From Bradyrhizobium sp. CSA112 (lineage in GTDB: Bacteria > Pseudomonadota > Alphaproteobacteria > Rhizobiales > Xanthobacteraceae), in the NCBI RefSeq assembly GCF_029051645.1, contig NZ_JAACFS010000030.1:31170-95169 (forward strand): DNA of 64,000 bases. The letters are read 5' to 3'. Of the stretch, positions 47,082 through 55,798 are shown in pieces (position 1 is the stretch's first letter; the number at the start of each line of letters is the position of its first letter). Made by a program: the position numbers and the translations under genes. The notes under the pieces are model-generated. The model was not told the DNA's origin, did not search any database, and was given only the letters and a program-made list of their open reading frames with translations.

Positions 47082-47903
47082 TTACTTCGCCAAATCTTTC
47101 GAGCGCTTCGTCGCCGCGGCGATCGCGCGGATCATCAGCGGCTGCAGGCCGTCCTTGTCCATCAGCACTTCCAGCGCGGCCGCCGTGGTGCCGCCGGGCG
47201 AGGTGACGTTCTGGCGCAGCGTGGCCGAAGCAAGGTCCGAGCGATGCAGCAATTCGCCGGAGCCTGCGACGGTTTCGCGCGCGAGCTTGGTCGCAAGTTC
47301 CGCCGACAGGCCGGCCTCGACGCCGGCGCGCGCCAGTTCCTCGGCGAGCAGGAACACATAGGCCGGGCCGGAGCCGGACACGGCGGTCACCGCATCCATC
47401 AGGCTTTCGTCGTCGACCCATTCGACCGAGCCGGTGGCGCGCAGCAGCGCATCGGCGGTGGCGCGTTGTGCCGCGCTGACTTTTTTTGCTGCTACTGCAA
47501 CCGTAATGCCGCGGCCGATTGCGGCCGGCGTGTTCGGCATGGCGCGAACCACCATGCCGCCGCAGACTTCTTCCAGCGCCGCAATCGTCGTGCCCGCCAT
47601 AATCGAGACCACGAGCGTGGACGGTCCCACCAATTGCTTCAGCGCCGGCCCGGCTTCATGGAACGTCTGCGGCTTCACCGCCACGACCAGCGTGTCGGCC
47701 GTGCCGGCGTCCTTCGGATTAAGACGGACGCCCTTGGCCGCGAGCGCCTTGATGTCCTCGGACGGGTGGGGCTCGACCACGATCACGCGGTTTGCGTCGA
47801 GGCCGCCGGCCAGCCATCCCGTCAGCATCGCGCCGCCCATCTTGCCCGCGCCGGCGAGCGCGATGGTGCCATGGAGGTTTTGAAGTGCGTTGTTGGTGTT
47901 CAT
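47082..47903 (-). CDS. proC: Pyrroline-5-carboxylate reductase ProC
   Basis: Last step of proline synthesis, NAD(P)H-dependent. The 273-residue protein has the Rossmann start IALAGAGKMGGAML, VVAVKPQTF, VVRAMPNTPAAIGRG and the C-terminal signature VTSPGGTTAAALEVL. I chose MNTNNALQNLHG (47903); upstream in-frame sequence overlaps a repeat. YbjN is 172 bases upstream on the same strand. Confidence 0.94.
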   Translation of the reverse strand: MNTNNALQNLHGTIALAGAGKMGGAMLTGWLAGGLDANRVIVVEPHPSEDIKALAAKGVRLNPKDAGTADTLVVAVKPQTFHEAGPALKQLVGPSTLVVSIMAGTTIAALEEVCGGMVVRAMPNTPAAIGRGITVAVAAKKVSAAQRATADALLRATGSVEWVDDESLMDAVTAVSGSGPAYVFLLAEELARAGVEAGLSAELATKLARETVAGSGELLHRSDLASATLRQNVTSPGGTTAAALEVLMDKDGLQPLMIRAIAAATKRSKDLAK

Positions 47904-47925
47904 AGGCGTCACCACAAGTGCAGGC

Positions 47926-48050
47926 GTCGTCCCCGCGAACGCGGGGACCCATAACCACAAGCGGTTCTAGTAAAGCTCAGGAGAGGCCACAAGCAATTTG
48001 CTTGAGCCCTGAGGTCACGGAGTATGGGTCCCTGCGTTCGCAGGGACGAC
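47926..48050. repeat. Inverted repeat with 27-base arms
   Basis: Left arm 47926-47952 (GTCGTCCCCGCGAACGCGGGG then ACCCAT) pairs with 48024-48050 (ATGGGT then CCCTGCGTTCGCAGGGACGAC); each arm has its own GC hairpin. Related phrases at 46359-46377 and 46444-46460 form a weaker copy. It lies between the YbjN gene end and proC start. Confidence 0.85.
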
Positions 48051-48075
48051 GCTGAGTGTTTGGAAGCAGCGTGCC

Positions 48076-48576
48076 CTACGCCTCGCCCTCGGTATCGAAC
48101 ATCGCCGCGCTCATGGCTTCCGCGGCGCTCTTTCCTGCCCAGATCACGAACTGGAACGCGGGGTAATAGCGCTCGCACGCGTGGATGGCGCCGACCAGCA
48201 TGACCTCGCATTGCGCGGTCGAGGCGATCAGCCCGCCCGGCAATACCAGCGCCTGCCGGTACATAATCATGCCGGTGTGGGTCCAGATGTCGAAATGGCC
48301 GACCCATAGCTGTTCGTTGATCCCCGCGATCAGCCGCTGCACTTCCGCGCGGCGCGCAGGCGGAATCTTCATGTCGAAGGCGGAGGCCAAATGCAGCGCC
48401 TCGATCTCCGGCATCCAGGTGAAGGAGAGCTGATAGTCCGTCCAGTTGCCCCTGGAGACTATGGTGACTTCGTCTTCGCCGGAGCGTTCGAACGCCCAGT
48501 TGTTGTCGGCGGCAATGTCCTCGACCACCGCCAACGGGTTGTTCCGGGAATCGATAATGCTTTCGAGGAGGGACAT
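48076..48576 (-). CDS. YbjN-domain protein
   Basis: A 166-residue YbjN protein, the type III secretion chaperone-like fold. It begins MSLLESIIDSRNNPLAVVEDIAADNNW and has the YbjN core NWTDYQLSFTWMPEIEALHLASAFDMKI and HFDIWTHTGMIMYRQALVLPGG. I chose the start with GGAG directly upstream (complement 48576). In many alphaproteobacteria ybjN neighbours proC, as here; function unknown. Confidence 0.85.
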   Translation of the reverse strand: MSLLESIIDSRNNPLAVVEDIAADNNWAFERSGEDEVTIVSRGNWTDYQLSFTWMPEIEALHLASAFDMKIPPARRAEVQRLIAGINEQLWVGHFDIWTHTGMIMYRQALVLPGGLIASTAQCEVMLVGAIHACERYYPAFQFVIWAGKSAAEAMSAAMFDTEGEA

Positions 48577-48981
48577 GCCGTCTCGACCTTGTTGTTGAAT
48601 TCTTCTGATACGCACACGGAGCCCGGCGCGCGTTGAACTTAGGCGGCGCCGCCGACTGCAATCCCCTGATCGCTGGTCGTCCCGGGGCCTGCTGACGCTC
48701 AAGTGATGTGATTTGCGGAATCCGCGCAACTGACCCCTGAGTCCGTCCACAGGCCAAAGCGGCGTCGTCCACAGTTGAACGCGGTCATAATTATTAATTT
48801 GAGAACAAACCGGAATCGGATTCGAGCGCCGCGGAGTCCAGCGGCCGGAGAAATCGGGCCGGTCTGCCACAAAGGTTAATAGATCGCTAATCTTCTGGAA
48901 TGACCGCTTCGCGTTCCCAGCACCGGGACATCAGCCAGGCGCGCAATACGTGGCCTTTGCACGGAAGGCCTAGCTGGCGCC
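48577..48981. other. 405-base gap with an AT-rich patch, no gene seen
   Basis: Contains two TCCACA hexamers in the same orientation 22 bases apart (48746 and 48768), then an AT-rich patch CATAATTATTAATTTGAG (48786-48803), and GCGGA-A-TCCGC upstream. The latter part (48890-48981) shows nothing clear. It must contain the ybjN promoter. Confidence 0.45.
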
Positions 48982-49959
48982 TTACTCTGGTTTCAGGTGG
49001 CCTGCGCGGACCACCCTGCCCCACTTCTCGGTTTCGTCTGCGATCAGCTTGCCGAAATCGGCAGGCGAGCCCGGCATCGGGTCGCCGCCGATGGCGGCAA
49101 GCCGGGCCTTCATGCCGGGATCAGCGATCGCCGCGTTGATCTCCTTGTTGAGCTTGTCGACGATCTCGGCCGGCGTATTTTTCGGCGCGGCGAAGCCGTA
49201 CCACTGGCTCGCTTCATAGCCCGGCACGACATCTCCCACGGTCGGGACCTCCGGCAGTTCCGTCATGCGCGTAGCTGTCGTCACCGCAAGCGCGCGCAGC
49301 TTGCCGGTCTTGATGTGATCGGCGGTGCCTGGCGCGGCCGCAAACAGGATCTGCACCTGGCCGCTGATCAAGTCCGTCATTGCCGGCCCTTGGCCGCGAT
49401 AGGGGACGTGGACCATGTCGACGCCGGTCATCATCTTGAACAACTCGCCCGCCATATGCGGCGCGCTGCCGCTGCCGGCCGAGGCCATGTTGACCTTTCC
49501 GGGATTGGCTTTGGCGTAAGCGATGAATTCGGCCAGCGTCTGCGCAGGCATTGAGGGGTGAACCAGCACCACCATCGGCACGCGAATGACGCCGGCGACC
49601 GGCGCGATGTCGCGGACGAAATTGAAACTGAGCTTTTCGTAGAGCGAGGCGTTGACCGCGTTCGGGACGGTCGCCAGCAGCAGCGTGTAGCCATCGGGGG
49701 CCGCATTCACGACCGCCTCAGTGCCGATATTGCCGCCGGCACCGGTCCGGTTCTCGACGACGAAGGACTGGCCAAGGTGATCGGCCAGCCACTGGCCGAT
49801 CAGGCGCGCCGTTATGTCGACGCCGCCGCCTGCGGCGAAGCCGGCCACGATCTTCGTCGGCCGCGTTGGATAATCGAGCGCGGACGCCAGTCGCGGCAAG
49901 GCGGGCGCGGCGATGAGTGCGCCGGCCAGCTTGAGGAGATTCCGACGAAGAATTTTCAT
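48982..49959 (-). CDS. TctC/Bug-family periplasmic solute-binding protein
   Basis: A 325-residue binding protein with a twin-arginine-like or Sec signal (KILRRNLLKLAGALIAAPALPRLASA) and the Bug pattern: TKIVAGFAAGGGVDITARLI, VENRTGAGGNIGTEAV, GYTLLLATVPNAV, VNMASAGSGSAPHMAGELFKMMTG and VPYRGQGPAM. Bug proteins bind carboxylates for tripartite tricarboxylate transport. No TctA/TctB membrane genes are adjacent, so it is an orphan receptor, as is common in this group. Confidence 0.9.
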   Translation of the reverse strand: MKILRRNLLKLAGALIAAPALPRLASALDYPTRPTKIVAGFAAGGGVDITARLIGQWLADHLGQSFVVENRTGAGGNIGTEAVVNAAPDGYTLLLATVPNAVNASLYEKLSFNFVRDIAPVAGVIRVPMVVLVHPSMPAQTLAEFIAYAKANPGKVNMASAGSGSAPHMAGELFKMMTGVDMVHVPYRGQGPAMTDLISGQVQILFAAAPGTADHIKTGKLRALAVTTATRMTELPEVPTVGDVVPGYEASQWYGFAAPKNTPAEIVDKLNKEINAAIADPGMKARLAAIGGDPMPGSPADFGKLIADETEKWGRVVRAGHLKPE

Positions 49960-50051
49960 GTTGAGCGTCCCCCCGTTCTTAGCAAGCCTATCTCAATTGT
50001 CGCGGTTTGAGTAAAGGCAGCGATCCGGCAGGCCACATGCCCTGTTCCGGC

Positions 50052-50080
50052 GGCATGGGGACATGCCGATTCCCCATGCC
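50052..50080. repeat. Hairpin GGCATGGGGA/TCCCCATGCC
   Basis: Perfect 10-bp arms (50052-50061 and 50071-50080) with a 9-base loop, in the divergent region between the TctC gene and the FMN riboswitch. No T-run follows. Role unclear. Confidence 0.7.
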
Positions 50081-50149
50081 AAAGGCGCTTGCTGACGCCC
50101 CGGCGTTGGTCATATTCTTGGGGCAGGTCGTCCATTCCGGGCGGCTGAT

Positions 50150-50294
50150 GTTCTCAGGGCGGGGCGAAAATCCCCACCGGCGGTAAGGGTGACGTAGCCC
50201 AAGCCCGCGAGCGCCTTCTTTTCTCCCGAGGAGAAGGGTCAGCAGATTCGGTGCGATTCCGAAGCCGACGGTTACAGTCCGGATGAAAGAGAAC
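50150..50294 (+). promoter_or_regulatory. FMN riboswitch (RFN element)
   Basis: Contains the conserved RFN strings: TTCTCAGGGCGGGGCGAAA followed by CCCCACCGGCGGTAAGG, then AGCCCGCGAGCG, GGTCAGCAGATTCGGTG, and AAGCCGACGGTTACAGTCC followed by GGATGAAAGAGAA closing the P1 helix with the first string. It lies 82 bases before ribH. It senses FMN and should turn the downstream gene off; a clear terminator was not seen, so control may be at translation initiation. Confidence 0.95.
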
Positions 50295-50376
50295 GGTTTG
50301 CGGCGGCCTCGCATCTTTGCGCGTGGGGCCGACGTCGTTCCGTATGCCCTGATTCTGGTCCTGAAAGAGGAAAGCC

Positions 50377-50961
50377 ATGAATCAGATGTTGCAAGAGCCT
50401 GAAGTCCAATCCCAACCCCAAACAGTTGAAGCCGGTCACGTCCCTGACGTGCCCGAACGTCCGCCGGCGCCGGCGCATCCGCGTTTCGTCAAGCCGCAGC
50501 GCATCGCCTTTGTGCAGTCGTCCTGGCACCGCGACGTGGTCGAGGAGTGCCGCATCGCCTTCCTCGAAGAGATCGAGGCGCGCCACATCACGCGCGCGCA
50601 GGTCGATCTGTTCGAGGTGCCGGGTTCGTTCGAGATACCCCTGCATGCGCAACTGCTCGCCAAGACGCGGCGCTACAGCGCGATCGTGGCCGCGGGCCTC
50701 GTGGTCGACGGCGGCATCTACCGCCACGAATTCGTCGCCGACACCGTGATCAAGGCGCTGATGGACGTGCAATTGCGAACCGAGGTGCCGATATTCTCGG
50801 CGGTGCTGACGCCGCAGCAATTCCACGACAGCGCCGTGCACCACGAATTCTTCCGCAAGCATTTCGTCATCAAGGGGGTCGAGGTCGCGGAAGCCTGCGC
50901 CAACACGCTGCACAGCCTGGAACGGCTGCGCGGCCAGGTGGCTGCCGGGATTGTGGGGTAG
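50377..50961 (+). CDS. ribH: 6,7-dimethyl-8-ribityllumazine synthase, RibH2 type
   Basis: Condenses ribityl-aminouracil with dihydroxybutanone phosphate, penultimate step of riboflavin synthesis. The 194-residue protein has an N-terminal extension (about 1-40, Pro/Glu-rich) and the RibH2 phrases IAFVQSSWHRDVVEECRIAFLEEI, VPGSFEIPLHAQLL, ALVVDGGIYRHEFVA-like VAAGLVVDGGIYRHEFVA and PIFSAVLTPQQFHDS. AAAGAGGAAAG precedes ATG 50377. It is monocistronic behind the riboswitch; ribF of the same pathway lies at 16877-17860. Confidence 0.93.
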   Translation: MNQMLQEPEVQSQPQTVEAGHVPDVPERPPAPAHPRFVKPQRIAFVQSSWHRDVVEECRIAFLEEIEARHITRAQVDLFEVPGSFEIPLHAQLLAKTRRYSAIVAAGLVVDGGIYRHEFVADTVIKALMDVQLRTEVPIFSAVLTPQQFHDSAVHHEFFRKHFVIKGVEVAEACANTLHSLERLRGQVAAGIVG

Positions 50962-50973
50962 GAGGTAGTCTCC

Positions 50974-51054
50974 GTCATTGCGAGCGAAGCGAAGCAATCC
51001 ATCTCGCCACGATGGGAAAATGGATTGCTTCGTCGCTTCGCTCCTCGCAATGAC
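50974..51054. repeat. GTCATTGCGAG inverted repeat (family A), copy
   Basis: Arms GTCATTGCGAG...GAAGCAATCCAT and ATGGATTGCTTCG...CTCGCAATGAC pair across 50974-51054. Same family as 657-809. It lies after ribH and ends 23 bases before the SDR start; it could act as attenuating hairpin between them. Confidence 0.88.
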
Positions 51055-51077
51055 GGATGCGGGCATTGGAGTCATCG

Positions 51078-51893
51078 ATGGCTGAAACCGAACAACAATC
51101 TTCCGATTGGCTCGACCTGTCTGGTCGCGCTTGCGTGGTGACGGGTGGTGGAGGCGGGATTGGTCGCGCAACTGCCGTCAGCTTCGCCCAAGCCGGCGCG
51201 CGCGTCGCCGCCATCGATCTCGATGAACGCGGTCTCGATGTGACGGGCGAAGAACTCACCAAGCTCGGCGCCGAGCATGTCACCGCCCGCTGCGATACGA
51301 CTGACGTCGGGAGCGTCACCGCTGCATCCGAGACCATCGAGAAATCGCTGGGGCCGTGCCACGTTCTGGTGAACACCGCGGCGGTGTTGCGTCCCGGTGC
51401 GCTCGACAGTTTGACGCTTGCCGAATGGAACGCCGTTCTCTCCGTCAACCTGACCGGCTATTTCGTCTGCGCGCAGATTTTCGGCCGGCAGATGCGCGCG
51501 CATCGCCGCGGCAGCCTCGTTCATGTGGCGTCGATCGCCGGCAGCAACGCGCAGGGGCAGAGCGGCGCTTACAGCGTCAGCAAGGCCGGCGTGATCATGC
51601 TGTCGCGGCAACTTGCCAATGAATGGGGACCGCACGGTATCCGTAGCAACGTCGTCAGCCCCGGCATGGTGATCACGCCGATGAGCCAGGCCTTCTACGA
51701 CACGCCGGGGGTGACCGAGCGACGCTCCGCCGTGGTGCCGATGCGGCGGGTCGGCATGCCGCAGGATATGGCCGACGCCATCCTGTTCCTGGCCAGCGAC
51801 CGCGCGTCCTATGTCAATGGCGAGGAGATCACCGTCGACGGGGGCTACGCCAATATGCTGATGAATCTGGTGCCGCGACCGGGATTTGAGTGA
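51078..51893 (+). CDS. Short-chain dehydrogenase/reductase (SDR)
   Basis: A 271-residue classical SDR: VVTGGGGGIGRATA, a degenerate NNAG (VNTAAVL), Ser in HVASIAGS and Tyr-x-x-x-Lys in AYSVSKAGV. Asp-x-Asp in AIDLDERG after beta-2 suggests NAD(H). ATG 51078 follows the repeat. Substrate unknown. It is not obviously part of an operon; the next gene is convergent. Confidence 0.88.
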   Translation: MAETEQQSSDWLDLSGRACVVTGGGGGIGRATAVSFAQAGARVAAIDLDERGLDVTGEELTKLGAEHVTARCDTTDVGSVTAASETIEKSLGPCHVLVNTAAVLRPGALDSLTLAEWNAVLSVNLTGYFVCAQIFGRQMRAHRRGSLVHVASIAGSNAQGQSGAYSVSKAGVIMLSRQLANEWGPHGIRSNVVSPGMVITPMSQAFYDTPGVTERRSAVVPMRRVGMPQDMADAILFLASDRASYVNGEEITVDGGYANMLMNLVPRPGFE

Positions 51894-51908
51894 GGCGGGT
51901 GGCGGCGC

Positions 51909-51996
51909 GTAGGGTGGGCAAAGCGATAGCGTGCCCACCATCTATCCCAAAGCGCCGTCGTGAATGGTGGGCACGCTTGCGCTTTGCCCACCCTAC
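51909..51996. repeat. GTAGGGTGGGC inverted repeat (family C), copy 2
   Basis: Arms GTAGGGTGGGCAAAGC (51909-51924) and GCTTTGCCCACCCTAC (51981-51996) are exact; inner GTGCCCACCAT/ATGGTGGGCAC arms as in the copy at 4257-4344. Again it lies between convergent genes (SDR and prs). Confidence 0.93.
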
Positions 51997-52006
51997 GAAT
52001 CCGATC

Positions 52007-52960
<954 letters not shown>

Positions 52961-53132
52961 CAACGCTTCTCCTCGCGCCTTGCTGGATACGACGTTCAGC
53001 ATATCGAGAAAGTCCTCGGGAACCGGCGCTTTTTGATGAGCGAGGAGATATCAGGCAGGTGCCTCGGCTGGCAACCCATTGACGTCGTTTTCCCGGTTAA
53101 AAATCGGCCAATACGGGACTTTTCGGGGCCGC

Positions 53133-53759
53133 TTATTGGGCGCTGAAACCGAGCGCGGCGACGCCAGGTGCATCCTGGGCGGGTGCCGCCGCTTCCGCGC
53201 TCGCCACCGCGGGACCGCGGCGGTCGGGGGCTGGTGCAGGTGCCGCATCCGGGCTGCCATTGACCATGCTGCTGAGACCGCCAAGGCCGGCCTGCGCGAT
53301 TTTCCTCAAGACGAGGTCATCGGCCGCGGCCCAGGCGTCGCGGCCGGCCTTGCCGGCAGGCTCTTCGCCGGAAAGCCGCAGCGCGCGCTGCTGGTTGTTG
53401 TCATAGACATCCCAGACCCAGGCGATCACGGTCTTGCCGCGAACCACCTGCGCCGAGAGATAGCTGCGCACGCGGTAGGAAGCCACACCCTCGCGAGACA
53501 CGATCGACAGGTTGCGCAGCTTTGATTCGCTGTCGAGCACGCTGACCATCCGGTCGAACACCTGCGGCGGCGGACCATCGATCGATTCGAATGCCACGGT
53601 GGCGCCGCCGCCGGCGCTCGTCGCCATCGCGAACGAGCCGCTGCCCGTCGTTGCACCGCCGCCGGCGCAGCCGCCAAGCGCCGAGGCGGCGACAAGCAGC
53701 GCCGCCGCGATCACGGTACGCGGCGCTTTCAGGCACGAAGCTATCAAGGTGTCCCTCAT
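53133..53759 (-). CDS. Predicted lipoprotein, function unknown
   Basis: A 208-residue protein with a lipoprotein signal: hydrophobic VIAAALLVAASALGG followed by Cys (lipobox ALGGC). The mature part is Gly/Ser/Thr-rich at first, then a folded region (VFDRMVSVLDSESKLRNLSIVSREGVASYRVRSYLSAQ region, WVWDVYDNNQQRALRL) and a Pro/Ala tail. LspA and Lgt, both in this window, would process it. No known domain recognised with certainty. Confidence 0.75.
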   Translation of the reverse strand: MRDTLIASCLKAPRTVIAAALLVAASALGGCAGGGATTGSGSFAMATSAGGGATVAFESIDGPPPQVFDRMVSVLDSESKLRNLSIVSREGVASYRVRSYLSAQVVRGKTVIAWVWDVYDNNQQRALRLSGEEPAGKAGRDAWAAADDLVLRKIAQAGLGGLSSMVNGSPDAAPAPAPDRRGPAVASAEAAAPAQDAPGVAALGFSAQ

Positions 53760-53894
53760 TGCTCCCTGCGATATCGTTAAAATGTGTTAAGGTCTAGGGC
53801 AGCGGATGCACCGGCTCGCCAAAAAGATTGCGTCGAGCTCGTCCCGATTTACCTTGTTGTTGCCAGAATTCTTCAGCCCCCGCAGGAATGATCC

Positions 53895-54075
53895 ATGCGC
53901 GCCTTTGTTCTCGACGGCTATGGCGCGATCGCAGACCATGTCCGCCTTGCCGCAATCGCCAATCCGGTCCCAGGCCCCGAAGAGGTCCTGATCGACATTC
54001 ATGCCGCCAGCCTCAATCCGATCGACTTCAAGATCGTGCGTGGTGACTTAAAGCGCGTCTCGAAGTATCGACTGA
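53895..54075 (+). pseudogene. N-terminal fragment of a zinc-independent alcohol dehydrogenase/quinone oxidoreductase
   Basis: About 58 codons (MRAFVLDGYGAIADHVRLA...) ending after GDLKRVSKY with the family phrase DIHAASLNPIDFKIVRGDLK, typical of the N-terminal GroES-like domain of MDR oxidoreductases. The similarity stops at about 54070 where another broken gene begins on the other strand. The matching C-terminal part is 5.3 kb away at 59382-59984. I call them two pieces of one disrupted gene. Confidence 0.7.
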
Positions 54076-54084
54076 CGACCCTGC

Positions 54085-54431
54085 AGTCGTGAGCACGTTC
54101 TCCAGCCCCCAGAGCTGAAACAGCGTGGCGAGCAAGATGCGTTGGGGGTCCGCCCACAGCCCATTGCTCGGGCCAAGAAGCGCTCGTGGAAAGAGAGCCG
54201 ACCGCCAAGGTGCACGCCGACGAGATAAAGCCGCCGTGTCCGATACGAGGTGAAGCCGATCGTGACATTGTTGCGGATTGGCCAGGTCGCGAGCCCGCGC
54301 GCACAATTGATCTTGACCGGCCGCAACTGCGACGCGTTGCTCTGCGCCAGCGCTTGCTGCTGCGGGCTTGCCGCTTCCAGAGCAGGGTCGACGTGCTTGC
54401 TGTTCAGAAGAAAAATGCTCGGAATGTTCAT
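54085..54431 (-). pseudogene. Truncated, frameshifted DUF4915/TIGR03032-like remnant
   Basis: Starts at ATG 54431 (MNIPSIFLLNSKH). The phrase FTSYRTRRLYLVGVHLGGRLSFHER then RFLARAM in one frame continues after a one-base loss (near 54158-54166) as GLWADPQRILLATLFQLW then GLENVL in the next frame. This joined order (MGLW...LATxxQLW...EN) matches the TIGR03032/DUF4915 family as I recall it. The remnant stops near 54085, exactly where the oxidoreductase fragment ends, so about two thirds of the gene is missing. Confidence 0.5.
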
Positions 54432-54612
54432 TCATGAGACGGAACTGCCAATTTACGCAGCCACCTCCGTAGCATGCGCGCTGGGTGTCGTTATCTTGTG
54501 ATAACCGACGAGATAACGTTATACTTTGTTGGAACAGGGGAATCGCAAGGTCAGAGTCGCAAATCGTTTCCAGATGGAGGACAGCGGCGCCGGCTAGCAA
54601 CGATCATAGACT

Positions 54613-55626
54613 ATGGAGCAATTCACCGCCGGCGAACGCGGCCTCAAGCAGTTCCTCGAGGCGACCGACGAAATCTGCGATGTCCGCTCCACGGTTGCGC
54701 CGGAGACATTCCGCAACATTTCCACAGGCATGCCTCTCTCCGGCGGGTTGCTGATCGACGCCCGCACCACGCCCGTGCAGTACGAGCGCACGGCGCGCCA
54801 TATCGCGCGCGGCGGTATCGATCACTACCAACTCGCAATGTATCTGGACGGCGAGACCGAATTCGCCGCCGGCCGCCGCAGCGCGCATTTGCGCGTCGGC
54901 GACGTCTGCCTCATCGACATGGCGCAGGCGAACAGTACGCGCATGAAGGCAGGCGCGAGCGGCGTCTCTCGCGTCCTGACGCTGGTGGTGCCGCGCGCGC
55001 GGTTGGCGCCGCTGCTAGCCGCGCCGGATTCGATGTCGGCCTCTGTGATCGCCGCCGATACGCCGGCGGGCCGTCTGCTCGGTGAGCACCTTCTGGCGCT
55101 GCGTCGCGGCGAGGCGCGCGCCGACAACTCCACAGCGGTCGATGACGCGGCGCGGCTCGTCGCCAGTGCGGTCGGCTTTGCCGGCGGCGCCGAAGCCGCC
55201 ATCAAGGGCGCCGCTACCGGCGCGCTCGCCGCCGCGATCAAGCGCCATATCGAGGCCGAGATCGAGGCGCCGTCGTTGACCGCCGAGACGCTCTGCAAGC
55301 GGTTCGGCATCTCGCGCACCCAGCTCTACCGGCTATTGGAGCCCGACGGCGGGCTCTACCGCTACATCCGGGAGCGCCGGCTCGACCGCGCCTTCCGCCG
55401 ATTGATGTCGCCCGCGGGCGAGGGTGTTCGCCTCATCGACCTTGCATTCGAATCCTATTTCAGCAGCGACAACACCTTCATCCGCGCGTTCCGTCATCGG
55501 TTCGGCATCACGCCTGGCGAGGTGCGCGAACTGGCGATGGCGCGCGTGCAAAACGACAACGGCCGCAACGGCGCGGCGCTGAGCTTCGACCCGGTCGCCG
55601 CCCTGCGGCAGCTTGCGGAGGGATAG
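54613..55626 (+). CDS. AraC-family transcriptional regulator
   Basis: A 337-residue regulator with an N-terminal AraC-binding-like (cupin) region (ERTARHIARGGIDHYQLAMYLDG) and a C-terminal AraC helix-turn-helix (SLTAETLCKRFGISRTQLYRLLE, IRERRLDRAFRRLM, SSDNTFIRAFRHRFGITPGEVRE). It precedes the autotransporter on the same strand by 172 bases, and is the natural candidate for its control. The upstream region (54432-54612) contains no obvious ribosome-binding site or operator that I can name. Confidence 0.85.
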   Translation: MEQFTAGERGLKQFLEATDEICDVRSTVAPETFRNISTGMPLSGGLLIDARTTPVQYERTARHIARGGIDHYQLAMYLDGETEFAAGRRSAHLRVGDVCLIDMAQANSTRMKAGASGVSRVLTLVVPRARLAPLLAAPDSMSASVIAADTPAGRLLGEHLLALRRGEARADNSTAVDDAARLVASAVGFAGGAEAAIKGAATGALAAAIKRHIEAEIEAPSLTAETLCKRFGISRTQLYRLLEPDGGLYRYIRERRLDRAFRRLMSPAGEGVRLIDLAFESYFSSDNTFIRAFRHRFGITPGEVRELAMARVQNDNGRNGAALSFDPVAALRQLAEG

Positions 55627-55798
55627 CAAGTCCGAAGCGTTTCCCGGAGATGCCGCGGCGTGGGGTTTCCGGATTCAGCGCGCGCTTCCTGCCAAAAAGC
55701 GCCCTTCCACACGATAATTTTGCCCATTTGGGACGCACTGCACATTGCGCGGTGTCAGAGTCCGTTAAAGTCGCCCGAATGACGCAAGGGGCACTTGA

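Noticed and set aside
54432..54612. Transposase or integrase remnant near the left junction
   Set aside because: I looked for DDE or tyrosine-recombinase motifs and terminal repeats on both sides of the 54.1-59.4 kb block and found none I could defend.
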